64,000 nt of DNA, from NCBI GenBank assembly GCA_963921795.1, contig OY997639.1:52783318-52847317 (forward strand), given 5' to 3'. Below, one piece after another: positions 1 to 59,613 of this stretch. Under the pieces are notes generated by a model. It was not told where the DNA came from, searched no databases, and saw only the letters and a list, made by a program, of their open reading frames with translations. The stretch's first letter is position 1. Each line of letters starts with the position of its first letter. Source of the DNA: Nannobrachium achirus (taxonomy: Eukaryota; Chordata; Actinopteri; Myctophiformes; Myctophidae). The position numbers and the translations under genes were made by a program.

Positions 1-52
1 GCGTAAATATCCCATCTTTGTCGCAAATATCCCATATACAATTTTTGCGGAA

Positions 53-319
53 TAAGCCCTATTCACGCCCGCCCACTCGGCAACTTCCTGGTGCTGACGT
101 CATGCTTTGAAGGGGAAACCCTACTATTAAGCCCATAGAGTGAACACAGAAATCGCAAATTTAATGCAATTTCCGAATAGTAAAGTATAAAATACGGCTA
201 GCATGATCAAGAACCCAAGATAGTAAAAGGCACCAAAAAGGCTAAAAGGTAATTTTCGATCGATTTCTGTGTTAACTCTATGCTGAGAAATTTGCTGAGT
301 GGGCGGGCGTGAATAGGGT
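53..319. mobile_element. MITE, copy 1 (shortened)
   Basis: Begins near AAGCCCTATTCACGCCCGCC and ends with the inverted form GGGCGGGCGTGAATAGGG. The interior (ATCGCAAATTTAATGCAATT and following) is closely shared with the copy at 59614-59944 in the same orientation. This copy lacks part of the interior of the other. It lies in the ubr5 intron after exon 53. Confidence 0.7.
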
Positions 320-397
320 CCATGTTTGCCCCATAATAGGGACACTGGGGTTCATGTGGTATGAAGAAAACACTATGTATGTATTGATTGAACTTAC

Positions 398-49273
<48,876 letters not shown>

Positions 49274-49500
49274 GTGGGCTTCAATCCAAAGTTACACGCA
49301 GCAGACGTGTGAAATGTGCGGAGATTGTAGTTTGTTTGTTTTTTCTTCCGATTTATTGTGGTATATGCGGATTCATTAGGAATCTACAAAGACGATTAAA
49401 AAAAAAATCCCCGAGTTTTTAGATCCACAGCCTCCTCACCCACATGCCGCCATCTTAACTCTACCAACTGCTTCTTCTTTCTGTGTGTTGATTAGCGCAC
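49274..49500 (-). promoter_or_regulatory. ubr5: ubr5 5' UTR and likely core promoter
   Basis: Sequence upstream of the ubr5 start codon. On the minus strand it carries AAGATGGCGGC at 49446-49456, a match to the YY1 motif that in vertebrates commonly sits just downstream of TATA-less transcription starts. No TATA box is visible. I infer transcription starts near 49460-49500, so a 5' UTR of roughly 190-230 bases in the first exon. The exact start is not determinable from sequence alone. Confidence 0.5.
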
Positions 49501-49537
49501 ACATGTAATCTCGCGTGGCTAGAGACCGTCGTCTCGT

Positions 49538-49900
49538 CAGTGGTATTTACTCAAGTACTACGATTTTAGTTACTTTTACTGGAGTATTTCCCATAATTAG
49601 TACTTTCACTGTTCTACTCCACCACAACTTCTCAGAGACAAATATTATACTTTTACTCCATTTATAGGCCTACACTTATTATTACAAAACATGCGTTAAC
49701 CACTTCATACTTCATACTGTATTACTTTCTACTTTTGTTAGTACATTTGATGATAGGCCTACGGTACCAATGTTTTACTTTTACTCAAGTACATTTAGAA
49801 TTGCAGACTTTTACGAGTACTATTCTACATTGCAGTTTGCAGTCTGCAATGTAGTCTACTTTTACTCAAGTACAAAATGTGAGTACTTTTTCCACCACTG
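49538..49900. mobile_element. AGTGGTGG-type MITE directly upstream of ubr5
   Basis: Starts CAGTGGTATTTACTCAAGTA and ends TTTTTCCACCACTG. GTCTCGTC occurs on both sides (49531-49538 and 49901-49908), consistent with an 8 bp hAT-type duplication that overlaps the element's first base. Confidence 0.8.
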
Positions 49901-50693
49901 GTCTCGTCCAGCGAGATTGAAGCCCTGTGCGTTTCATGCTTCCTCGTACGACGGTGTGGCGTGCCGAAAACAGCCGAGCTACAAGCTCATGACGCGTCGC
50001 GACGCGACCGGTTGTAGTAGAGCTTGTATATCGTCTATTTTCGGTGCATTATAGCGCACATGTATGTGATCCCTGGATGGTTGGTTGGAGGGTTGGGTTG
50101 GACCAAACAGGAAATGTGTTCAATTACATGCTATGGGATTGGCTGCCTGGAGAGAAGAAAGACAATTTTAATGGAACATCAAAATATTGTTACTGTACAT
50201 GCACACACACTAAATTTTGTTCTGATATACGACTCATTGGCCTACTATATGCTTTGCTCTTTGTTGGTAAGTGGAATAATGTACATCCATTCCATGATCA
50301 AGATAGGCTCTATAACCTGCAGTTTATAACATGATTATTATTTCACCTATTTATTTTGTCATGTTTAGAGAATGAGATTCATTATAGACCTATTCATTAG
50401 AAGGTACCGTATATATCAAGTGCTACAACCTGAAGCAACACAGATGAGCAGTTTTTGCTATGCTGTGGATATACAGGACTGTATGTTTCACAGGTTATAT
50501 CTTCCCCAGGTTCTATGTTCCCCACTTACCCTAAAAAAAGGTTCTATGTTCCCCACTCATCTGGGCACCATATTTTTGTTATGACTGGGCATCTGGACGA
50601 GTGGGCACCTGGACATCTGGTCACAAGGGACATGTAGGCATTTGGATAACTGTACGAGTGGGTACCTAAATGAGGATTGCCCACATTAGTCCA

Positions 50694-51295
50694 GGCGTTT
50701 CGGGCAGTATTTTGATGGAATCGTGCACTTTATGAAAGAAGCATGACATTTGGCACACAGTTAGAACATGCCATATGGAACATTTTTGGCTATGGGGCCA
50801 TCGCAGATTTGTCTTGGGAAACTTGTGGGAGCCAATCAAAGTTGGGCTCTCATAGACTTTAGGCCTACTATAGTGTAAAATAATACAAAAAAATGCATAC
50901 GCTTTCAATGCAAATATTTGTTTTGCAGGAAAAACATTCCTTGGGCTAAAAACGGACCCCATAAAACTATGGTTTAGTGATGAGTCATCACTTTTCACAG
51001 TTTTGTGGCGGCCGTTTCTCGGAAAGGAATGTTTTTTGTGCAAAGAAATGCTTGCATTGATTGGATTCAGAATCCTGAAAAACACCTAGTTTGACCCCTT
51101 ACATGCTACTTAAAGCATATTTATTTTTTGTATTATTTTACTGTATAGTAAAGTCTATGAGAGCCCAACTTTGATTGGCTCCCACAAGTTTCCCAAGACA
51201 AATTTGCGATGGCCCTATAGCCAAAAATGTTCCATATGGCATGTTCTAACTGTGTGCCAAATTTCATGCTTCTTTCATAAAGTGTACGATTTTTG
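50694..51295. mobile_element. Foldback element (about 600 bp)
   Basis: The left arm (GTGCACTTTATGAAAGAAGC, CATGCCATATGGAACATTTT, TTGTCTTGGGAAACTTGTGG) is repeated in inverted order at 51147-51295. The middle resembles the middle of the 16187-16620 element. Confidence 0.75.
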
Positions 51296-51566
51296 CCTGA
51301 AACGCTCTGACTAGATGTCCCACCATTTCCTGCATTTGAGTTGGAAACATACCTTTTTTGGGGGGTTGAGTGGGGAACATAGATAGGCCTAGAACCTTTC
51401 TTGTGGGGTAGGGTGGGTGGGGAACATGGGCAGCATACAGCTAAGGTCCTTATACTACTAATAACCTATAACTTTTCTTTTACTCATTGAGTTAAATCTC
51501 CCAGAAATGTCAATATAAATGAAGGAAGTTAATGATGAGATACAGCTAATAGCATTATTTGGGGGG

Positions 51567-51835
51567 GCGGCATGGCTCAGGGGAAGAGAACCCGTTATTA
51601 GAGCACGAAGGGTTCCCGAAAGGTTCCCGGTTCGAATCCGGGCTCCCCCTGAGTTAATGTTAAGAGTCCTTGAGCAAGACTGAACCCCTAATTGCTCCCG
51701 GTGAGTAGGTTGGTGCCTTGCATGGTTTCCTCCTCCACCGGTGTATGAATGTGTGCGTGAATGGGTGAATGTAATGCACAATCTATGTAAAGCGGCTTGG
51801 ATAAAAGCGCTATATAAATGCACCATTTACCATTT
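51567..51835 (+). mobile_element. tRNA-derived SINE
   Basis: The head contains a pol III A box TGGCTCAGGGG (51573-51583) and a perfect B box GGTTCGAATCC (51629-51639). The body has TGAATGGGTGAATGTAATGC and the tail GATAAAAGCGCTATATAAAT then CCATTTACCATT, as in teleost SINEs. It does not fold as a standard tRNA gene. Confidence 0.85.
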
Positions 51836-51914
51836 TATTTCTTGACTTTATGAGGCAGAGAAATAGTGGCACCTGAACCAAACAACTCTACGCACTATGT
51901 AACTATGTCTAATG

Positions 51915-52621
51915 CTTTTGACAAACCCGGCACATGATGGGAGGTGAGGTTCCCCCCCTCCATGAACTGTACAATAACAGGTGTTCATTCAGCACATCAT
52001 CAAGGAAAGGCACCACCCCTGCCACAAAATGTCCACTACCCCTACACCCACTGCAGTCAGGCAAGGACAAGACCACCAGGTTTCTTAACAGCTTCCACTC
52101 GGCTTCCATTAGACTGTTAAACAAGATCTGACCACCACCTGGCTGTCACCATACTGGTCTTGGACTTTACTTATCCTCAAGGATCTACTATGCCCGTAGT
52201 ACTTGCCGTGGCACTTGATGTCAGACATCAGCTCCACATACGGTTACGGAAAACTGCGTATCGGATCGGGTCGGGTCGAGGCCGGGCACTAGCTGCACTC
52301 CGCGCCATGGCGGGGATTGGGGAACGCGAGTGCCGAATCTGAAGCGGTGGGACGAACGGTTCTCGAGATACGCGGATTACATACATACATACATATACCT
52401 ACATACACACACGCACGCATGCACGCACGCAGAGACTAACCTATAATAACCTATAATTGGATTAAGAGCATCTGCTAAATGTTTACCACCCTATGGACTA
52501 CCATTCTATGTGAAGCTGACAATGCATTTATACTCTTTTGTGCCTTAATCTCATGTACAACGTATTGTTTCTACTCTGTGTAAACCTGTGATGTGACAAT
52601 AAAGTTGATTCTGATTCTGAC
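51915..52621 (+). mobile_element. Decayed non-LTR retrotransposon 3' end, interrupted
   Basis: The plus-strand frame near 51990-52125 encodes KDKTTRFLNSFHSASIRLLN, the type of ending seen in teleost LINE ORF2 proteins. The 3' end reads GACAATAAAGTTGATTCTGA with a repeated TTCTGA tail. Unrelated repeat sequence (about 52160-52480) sits between them. Confidence 0.6.
52160..52430 (-). repeat. Repeat shared, inverted, with the 38.4 kb block
   Basis: GAATCTGAAGCGGTGGGACG, AACGGTTCTCGAGATACGCG and ATTACATAC are the reverse complement of 38450-38505. GATGTCAGACATCAG also matches that block. It ends in an ACATAC/CACG microsatellite. Confidence 0.7.
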
Positions 52622-52754
52622 AGGGACGAAAACATAATCTCCTCCTCCCAGCCTTTCAGCCTGGCAAAGAAAATAAAATTGTGTTACTTGGGGTCTTAAA
52701 CAATTACATTCAGGTCTTTATTTCAACAATATATAGTTTATAGATTGTCTGACT

Positions 52755-53086
52755 TGCATTTTAATTCTTCTTCGAGTCCATAGCCAATATCGGGGACAGG
52801 CCACAGCTGATGGGGTGGACTCTGCCAGGTCCTCTGGACGGCACTGGGGACATCGGCACATTCCAGTAGGTGGGACATTGTCTTGGAGTTGTAGAGTTGT
52901 AGTTTCATCAGTGCTTTGCACCTCCCCTGTTCCACACACAGTCTGTTTAGTGACTTCCAGGTGATCCAGCCAAGGTCGTGGCCACTAGCAAGGCTTTCTG
53001 TTGGTGTAATTCCTCGGTTCAACCAGTCAAGAGCTCGTATGTCATGGCTTTGCCATTCGTCTTCCCAGATGTTGGCCCTTGCTACT
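52755..53086 (-). pseudogene. Decayed LINE ORF2 C-terminal fragment
   Basis: The minus strand reads RALDWLNRGITPTESLASGH, then WITWKSLNRLCVEQGRCKAL, then MSHLLECADVP. The homologous reading then continues in another frame (EDLAESTPSAVACPRYW). I recognise this C-terminal pattern from fish retroelement ORFs. The frame change shows it is dead. Confidence 0.6.
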
Positions 53087-53568
53087 TGCTACTACATTCT
53101 GATTATGTGGTAGATACATCATTTTACCACACTACCACATACAGTGACATAACATACAGTACAGTACAGATGCATTTAACATTTACACTTATTGTCTCTG
53201 CCAGGCCAGACAGACTATGGGTGCGTTCGGAAACCCGCACCGGGTGTGTGCTCAGTGTAGTGAGTGCAGTGGGCGTGACGTTGGAGAGTGCGTTCAGTGT
53301 GGCTTATTTACGAACGACCAGTTAAGGTTTTTCACTCTGAACTCTGAAGGTAAACTTTCTGAAAAGCAGCAGTTGCTAACGTAACGTTGATATTAGAAAG
53401 GAGATGTAATTCCTAACATTGGCATACCATCTACAGCTACCGTTGGACTGATTGGCATGAAACCTTGCATGCATACTCCCAGTCCCAGTAGGCCTGAATA
53501 TCTACGAGGCCTGAATAGGCCTATTTTCTTTCTTCACCCTAATATAGAACTCCATATACGGATATAGC

Positions 53569-53614
53569 TGACTCATTGTGACGTCACTGGCACCCACACA
53601 AGCACTATATAAAG
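53569..53614 (+). promoter_or_regulatory. Putative serpin promoter: AP-1-like site, CRE-like site and TATA box
   Basis: TGACTCA (AP-1 type) at 53569-53575, TGACGTCA (perfect CRE palindrome) at 53579-53586 and TATATAAAG at 53606-53614 line up upstream of the serpin. They predict a start near 53636-53645 and a 5' UTR of about 130 bases. TGACTCATTGTGA also occurs at about 38641 inside a repeat, so part of this promoter may be repeat-derived. Confidence 0.5.
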
Positions 53615-53769
53615 GGTGACAGTTATCCCTTCAGTCTCCATGATAAACTGTTTCCATGTCTCTATTTCTCAAAGCTATTTTGCATTCAACCTTCAGTCCA
53701 GGAATTGTAAAATTTGGACATTGATCCTCAGTCATTTACATTAGGATATTGGACACAACATTGATAACA

Positions 53770-54939
53770 ATGCCATCACCAACACCCCTGTCAGCAGCAT
53801 GCAACACATTTTCCCTGTCTCTGTTTAAAAAGCTGTCAGAAAATAACATCACCGCCAATGTTTTCTACTCTCCTATCAGCATATCCTCTGCTGTGGCTAT
53901 GGTGCTGCTGGGGGCCCGTGGCAACACAGCCAAACAGATGTCACAGGTCTTGCACTTTAAGGATGACGTCCACATGGAGTTTCCTAACCTTATGGGTGAC
54001 CTGAACAAGTCAGGGAAGTCCTACGCCCTCAGCCTGGTCAACCGACTGTATGGAGAGAAGTCCTACCAGTTCCTTGAGGAGTTCTTAAGTGCTACCAGAA
54101 AACATTTTGATGCACAGCTTGAGCCTGTTGACTTCATTGGCAACGCAGAAGGAGCCAGGCTGAACATGAACAGCTGGGTGGAGAAACAGACACAAGATAA
54201 AATCAAGGACTTGCTTGCACCGGGTGCGGTTGATAGTAATTCCAGACTGGTGTTGGTCAATGCCATCTACTTCAAAGCCAAGTGGGACCAGTCGTTTCAT
54301 GAATACGACATCATTAACAATGCTCCCTTCAGTCTCAGCAAGACTGAATGCATGCCAGTGAAGATGATGAACCAGTGTTCTGTGTTCCCTTTTGCCGCCA
54401 TTCCTGAAGTCAGGTGTCAGGTCCTGGAGCTGCCCTACAAGGGGGAATGCCTCAGCATGCTCATCATTCTTCCCCTTAAGATGGAGGACAATACAACTGG
54501 CCTGGAGAAGCTAGAAAAGGAGCTAAGCTATGAAAAGTTTGTGGAATGGACCAATCCAGGCATGATGGATCGGACAATGGTTTGGCTGCTCCTGCCTTGT
54601 TTCAAGATGGAGGAGACATATGACATGAAAGACATCTTGATCAAGATGGGCATGGAGGACGCCTTTGATGAAAAACAGAGTGACTTCTCTGGCATTTCTC
54701 CAGCCAACAGCTTGTTTCTCTCCAAGGTGGTGCACAAGGCCGTTGTGGAAGTGAACGAGGGGGGCACTGAGGCAGCTGCCTCCACATATGAATGTGAAAC
54801 GGTTGAAGAGGACTGTGAAGAATCTGATGAGGAAGGGGGCCCCCCCATCTTCTATGCTAACCATCCATTCCTCTTCTTCATCCGACACAACCCCACCATG
54901 AGCATCCTCTTTGCAGGCCGATACTGCTCCCCTCCTTGA
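53770..54939 (+). CDS. Intronless clade B (ov-) serpin, SERPINB1-like
   Basis: An uninterrupted 389-residue frame aligned end to end with vertebrate leukocyte elastase inhibitor (SERPINB1) and relatives. Shared blocks include NVFYSPISISSAVAMVLLGA, RGNTAKQMSQVLHF, NRLYGEKSYQFLEEFL, LVLVNAIYFKAKWDQSF, VLELPYKGECLSMLIILP and the C-terminal NHPFLFFIRHNPT. No signal peptide and a C-terminus ending just after the last strand fit clade B, so it is probably nucleocytosolic. I chose ATG at 53770; the frame opens earlier, but without another ATG. The hinge (from residue 330, EGGTEAAAST) matches inhibitory serpins. The reactive-centre loop is odd: about seven residues longer than in SERPINB1 and rich in Glu/Asp, with Glu346 at the P1 position by counting. 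Clade B genes normally have several coding introns; their absence suggests a retrocopy. The intact frame suggests function. A paralogue assignment within clade B is not possible here. Confidence 0.9.
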   Translation: MPSPTPLSAACNTFSLSLFKKLSENNITANVFYSPISISSAVAMVLLGARGNTAKQMSQVLHFKDDVHMEFPNLMGDLNKSGKSYALSLVNRLYGEKSYQFLEEFLSATRKHFDAQLEPVDFIGNAEGARLNMNSWVEKQTQDKIKDLLAPGAVDSNSRLVLVNAIYFKAKWDQSFHEYDIINNAPFSLSKTECMPVKMMNQCSVFPFAAIPEVRCQVLELPYKGECLSMLIILPLKMEDNTTGLEKLEKELSYEKFVEWTNPGMMDRTMVWLLLPCFKMEETYDMKDILIKMGMEDAFDEKQSDFSGISPANSLFLSKVVHKAVVEVNEGGTEAAASTYECETVEEDCEESDEEGGPPIFYANHPFLFFIRHNPTMSILFAGRYCSPP

Positions 54940-55600
54940 GTTGGATCTCATCTCAGCTCAACTCTGGTCCTGGTTACCTGGACCACAGTGTTTTTAAAGC
55001 TCATTCATTATATTCAATTCACCCTTTGTCAGCCTTCTGATTGGTCCCTGACTGGCCAACTAGAAAAATCATTCACTTTTGCTACCGGGAGCGGAGTTGT
55101 GCAGTGGGACAAAGTCCTTTCGTTCTTTCACTGCGGTGTGGTGATGCACGACACGGTCGCGGCGCAGTATGGCGCTGCGCAGTCATAGCGATTTCGATAA
55201 GTATAATGAATACGCTTCAACAAACTAGTTCACATGAACGATATCAATGTATGTAACTAAGATATTCTATTAGGTACATATATTTTAAATGGGCAGAATT
55301 ACAATTAAAATACATTTTATGTTGAGGGCGAGCCTATAGTTCCACAATTTCAAGGATTAAACTAATTAAAACATGTATTTTCGGGGGGAAAACCCCTGTT
55401 TTGCAATGTAACTACTGTACTTTTTTGGTCCTTTTTTATTAATATCACATAGATGTTTTTCTTTTGGTACTTTAAATAGCAATAATGAGGCTATGAAAAA
55501 TATTTTCCTATTCACTTTCATTATAAAAACACACCCAATGTGAAGTGAGCGGTGGTTGTGCTTGCATAACGTCTTCAGACTAGGATTTGAGTCGAGTCTA
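54940..55600. other. Serpin 3' flank, nothing recognised
   Basis: Presumably includes the serpin 3' UTR. No repeat ends and no conserved frame. Confidence 0.4.
55304..55309 (+). terminator. Possible polyadenylation signal of the serpin (ATTAAA)
   Basis: ATTAAA lies 365 bases after the serpin stop codon. It is the nearest recognised variant signal I see. A transcript end has not been shown. Confidence 0.25.
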
Positions 55601-55612
55601 GGATGTACAGGC

Positions 55613-55985
55613 TATGCTACACACACGTTTTGCTATGGCAAAACGCTGAGGAAAAAGGCTACAGACCTACGACATATGACATCACTAGACAAACATGGTG
55701 CTACGTACACACATTTTGCTATGGCAAAACGCTGAGGAAAAAGGCTACAGACACACGACATATGACATCACTAGACTATGGACACACATTTTACTATGGC
55801 AAAACGCTGAGGAAAAAGGCTACAGACATACGACATATGACATCAAACATGATGCTACGCACACACATTTTACTATAGCAAAACGCTGAGGAAAAAGGCT
55901 ACGGACACACGCACAGCCACCTATAGGAGCGGTTTGGATGCTACGTACACACATTTTACTATGGCAAAACGCTGAGGACAAATCA
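55613..55985. repeat. Minisatellite, five units of about 75-87 bp
   Basis: The unit contains TATGGCAAAACGCTGAGGA, then GGCTACAGAC and CGACATATGACATCA. Five copies of the GCAAAACGCTGAGG core are visible, with variable length between them. Confidence 0.9.
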
Positions 55986-56577
55986 AACCTCGGTTCGAAG
56001 TGAAGCGGTGAACTGTTATTCTATGTGTTCTAGAGTTATGAACTCTGTGATCTGTACATTCTTTATATTCTGAATGAATGAATGAATGATTTTATCTGGA
56101 AGGCCGAATTGTCATGTGAAGCTTGACCAATCCTCAAAGTATCCAATCATCAGACCGGGACGGACACTACACACATACGTACGTACGTACGTACGTACGT
56201 ACGTACGGACGGACGGACGGACGGACGGACGGACGGACGGGACAGATAAAACCTATTCATTCTGAACTGAAATGGCCATATATGGACATGGGACACACAT
56301 TTTGCTTTTTGAAAAAGCCTATTCATTCTGGACTGATATTCTGGACGTACGAGACAGAAAAAACCTGTTCATTCTGGACTGGAGTTACCATATATGGACA
56401 TGAGGTGACATACATTTTGTTTTTGAAAAAGCCTGTTCATTCTGGACTGAGATGACCATATATGGACATGAAACACACATTTTGTTTTTGAAAAAACCTG
56501 TTCATTCTGGACTGAAATGACCATATATGGCCGTGGGACACACAAAGCCACTCATTGGAAGCGGTTTTCACCGCTTC
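55986..56577. repeat. Mobile module, inverted copy, with internal tandem repeats
   Basis: Starts AACCTCGGTTCGAAGTGAAG and ends GGTTTTCACCGCTTC, the reverse orientation of the modules at 56930-57267 and 58039-58367. It has been expanded by an ACGT/GGAC microsatellite (56173-56240) and by about four units carrying CATTCTGGACTGAAATGACC. Confidence 0.75.
56173..56240. repeat. (ACGT)n (GGAC)n microsatellite
   Basis: About eight self-complementary ACGT units followed by about nine GGAC units. The first part is palindromic and may form cruciforms. Confidence 0.9.
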
Positions 56578-56720
56578 AAAAATCATACAGTATAGAAACA
56601 ACATATTAAGTGCTTTTCCTCAAAAATGCCTACTATGCCATTTTCTGATTTATTTATTTATTTGCATTTGGGACCAGTCTACAGTGCTCACTTTGAACAC
56701 GTGCAATGTTTTACTTTTAA

Positions 56721-57376
56721 AGGAGTAGTTCACATCCAAAATTACTTTTTTCTATTGATTATAGTCATATCATGGAGACTTGAGTTCAATAATATTTTTT
56801 TTGTATTTGTCACATTCTTATTAAGACCCATCCAAGGCCTTATTTGGGTCCCCATCCAGGCCCATGCATTTGGGTCCCCATCCAGAATCAATGCGGGTAA
56901 ATTTACTATAATCATTTTATTTACTTTTTGAAGCGTTGAAAGCCGCTTCCAAGGAGGGGCTTTGTCTGTCCTGTACATTTATTTTTTTGAGGATTCCCAT
57001 AGATTCTCAAGGAGTGGCTTTGTCTGTCCCGTACATGTCCCGTGCATGCAGAATTGAGGATTGGTCAAGCTTCACATGAAAATTTGGCCCTCCAGACAAA
57101 ATCATTCATTCATCATTCAGAATTCATAAAAATATAGAACTGAAGTACATAGAAAGTATAGATCTAGAAGTTCTAGAACACAGAATGTATAGATCTAGAA
57201 CACAGATTTCATAGCTCTATAGAACACATAGAATAAAAATTCACCGCTTCACTTCGAACCGAGGTTTGATTTTTTGTCTTAAGAATGCGAAGAATACAAA
57301 AAATATTATTGAACTGAAGTCTCCATGGTGTGACTAATCAATAGAAAATAAGTCATTTTGGGGGCGAACTATTCCT
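56721..57376. mobile_element. TTAA-flanked MITE carrying a module copy
   Basis: Ends AGGAGTAGTTCACATCCAAA and, inverted, AGGAATAGTTCGCCCCCAAA, pairing for about 85 bases. TTAA at 56717-56720 and 57377-57380. The module at 56930-57267 lies within. A related single end lies near 61330-61381. Confidence 0.8.
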
Positions 57377-57459
57377 TTAAGAGTGACGTCCATCCGTCTA
57401 TGTCCGTATCATGAGCAACCTGCAATACCGCTGGTGCCCAAGTAGCGCTGTTGCTTATC

Positions 57460-57627
<168 letters not shown>

Positions 57628-58038
57628 ATTAGTCAGGACAAATTATATGAAGATAATGTTGAAAATGCGTGAAATGCCCTTTTAAGAAAGGCTATTCAGT
57701 CAAAGTTACTGGCAGGTGTGTAGATACTGTATGCCCATATGGACTGTACATTCTTGACACGTCAAGGCAACAACCATGGCAAGAATGGACATACAGATAT
57801 GCCCAAATATGGACATACTTAAATTGGTATTATGAAGCAGCCAGCTGTCTGTTGTATGTAATGTTAGATAGCAAGAGGGGTGAGGGAGAACTCAATCAGA
57901 GTGCAAGAGTGGTGAGGGAGATTATTTTGAAAGTGTGGGTTGGCCCATGGTAGCTGACATACCTTACCTCCCGCTGACCTTTTTACTGTAAATACCATTT
58001 ATTTTTATTTCGTTTTTCGTTTGTCTTATGATATTTCT

Positions 58039-58367
58039 GAAGCGGTGAAAGCCGTTTCCAAGAAGTGGCTTTGTCTGTCCCGTACCTGTTTTTTTTGAGG
58101 ATTCCCATAGATTCTCAAGGAGTGAGAATGTCTGTACCGTACATGTCCCGTACATGTCCTGTGCATGCAGAATTGAGGATTGGTCAAGCTTCACATGACA
58201 ATTTGGCCCTCCAGACAAAATCATTCATTCATTCAGAATTCATAAAAGTATAGAACTAAAGCACATAGAAATTATAGATCTAGAACACTGTATAGATCTA
58301 GAACACAGATTTCAAAGCTCTAGAACACTTAGAATAAAAAATCACTGCTTCACTTCGAACCGAGGTT
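58039..58367. repeat. Mobile module, direct copy outside the MITE
   Basis: GAAGCGGTGAAAGCCGTTTC, GATTGGTCAAGCTTCACATG and CACTTCGAACCGAGGTTT occur in the same order as in 56930-57267. Confidence 0.8.
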
Positions 58368-58540
58368 TTTTCATAGTTCTGTGTTTTATTTGTCTGTCAT
58401 TGTTGTATGAGTATGAGTTGTAAAAAGGGACTCCATTTTAAACAAGCCCAAAAGCTTTCTTGTGGCATTTTCCTTTTAGTTGAACATGTATCATCGAACT
58501 GTACTGTCCTGTACGTTTTCCTACTATGCAAACTTAAAGT

Positions 58541-58610
58541 ATTCAGTCAATCAATCAAGTCACCTTTATTGTATAGCACATTTGAAAAACAACAACAGAA
58601 GTATTCAAAA
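58541..58610. repeat. Fragment of a common teleost interspersed repeat
   Basis: AATCAATCAAGTCACCTTTA then TTGTATAGCACATTTGAAAA resembles a phrase common at the edge of teleost repeats. Confidence 0.4.
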
Positions 58611-58720
58611 TAACATCACATAGACTTTATGTATATAAAAGAAACAGAAATCACAAGAAACGTGTAAAAAGTGTGAAGTGAGCGGTGCTTTTATGAGAGT
58701 TATCAGTGCTTGTATCTCTC

Positions 58721-59613
58721 CGCCCCCCCCCCCCCCCCCTCCCTAAACCCTGTATATCCATACATGGAGACGACTGGATCATCAACTAGACCTCCATATA
58801 TGGAGCTGACCTCTACATCTGATTCCCAGATGATGCCCTGTTAGGGCAACCACACTAATAGAACCCCTTTTATGTCCATAAAAGGGGACAAGGACTGAGA
58901 GACCGATACTGACGCATGTTTTGGGTCTCACAGCACACGGTTGGTTCAGGGATCTCCATATATGGGCATAATTGGGATTGTATTACTGTATGATGTCAGA
59001 TGTCATATACGTCATAGGACTTTCACATAACGAGTAACGGAGTAAGCATGTCTGGGTCTTACAGCACACGGTTGGTTCTACAGACTTAAAGTTTTGCACA
59101 CGGATAGCTCAGATTTTGTAACCATTTTTTAACACCCGATCCAACCAATAGGCTATGCCCATATCTCCATATACTGTATGGATCTCAATGTACAGTGTAT
59201 GGGTATCAGGGATCTCCATATATGGGTAACCGGTCTGATACTGTATATATTAATAATTAATTCTGTCCTTTTTGCTTTTCGCCCTTAGGCATCTTACTGG
59301 TGTAGTTAACTTGACCACTTAGTTAGTTTCCATCATGGGACTATGTGTAATGGGAGATTATTTAACCCACACAAGTGACAAAGAAACCCCTCTTTATTCT
59401 TGATATAGGCTTACTCACTAAGGTAATTACACAGAACTGAATAATGTGGTTTTAGTTAGCATAGAAAACATTGCATTGACAAAAATCATCAATTTGTGTT
59501 TCATGATGTAGATTGTATTAGTTAAGGAATTAAATCAGTGACATAAGGCAAGCAACCATTCATCAAGAACAACACAAGGAAAAGTAACATTTTCATACTG
59601 TCATCACGGGAAT
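58721..59613. other. Intergenic, low-complexity start, no gene
   Basis: Starts with a C run (58721-58740). It contains several GATCTCCATATATGGGCATA-type phrases, also common in the 38.4-39.7 kb block, so it is probably repeat-derived. Confidence 0.45.

Noticed and set aside
51567..51640. Possible tRNA gene
   Set aside because: It has A and B boxes but no convincing cloverleaf, and is joined to a SINE body and tail.
53749..53769. Upstream in-frame extension of the serpin starting at TTG
   Set aside because: TTG is a very poor start codon in vertebrates, and the first in-frame ATG (53770) gives an N-terminus of normal clade B length.
55613..55985. CRISPR-like array
   Set aside because: The units are long, degenerate tandem repeats in a vertebrate genome, without regular spacers.
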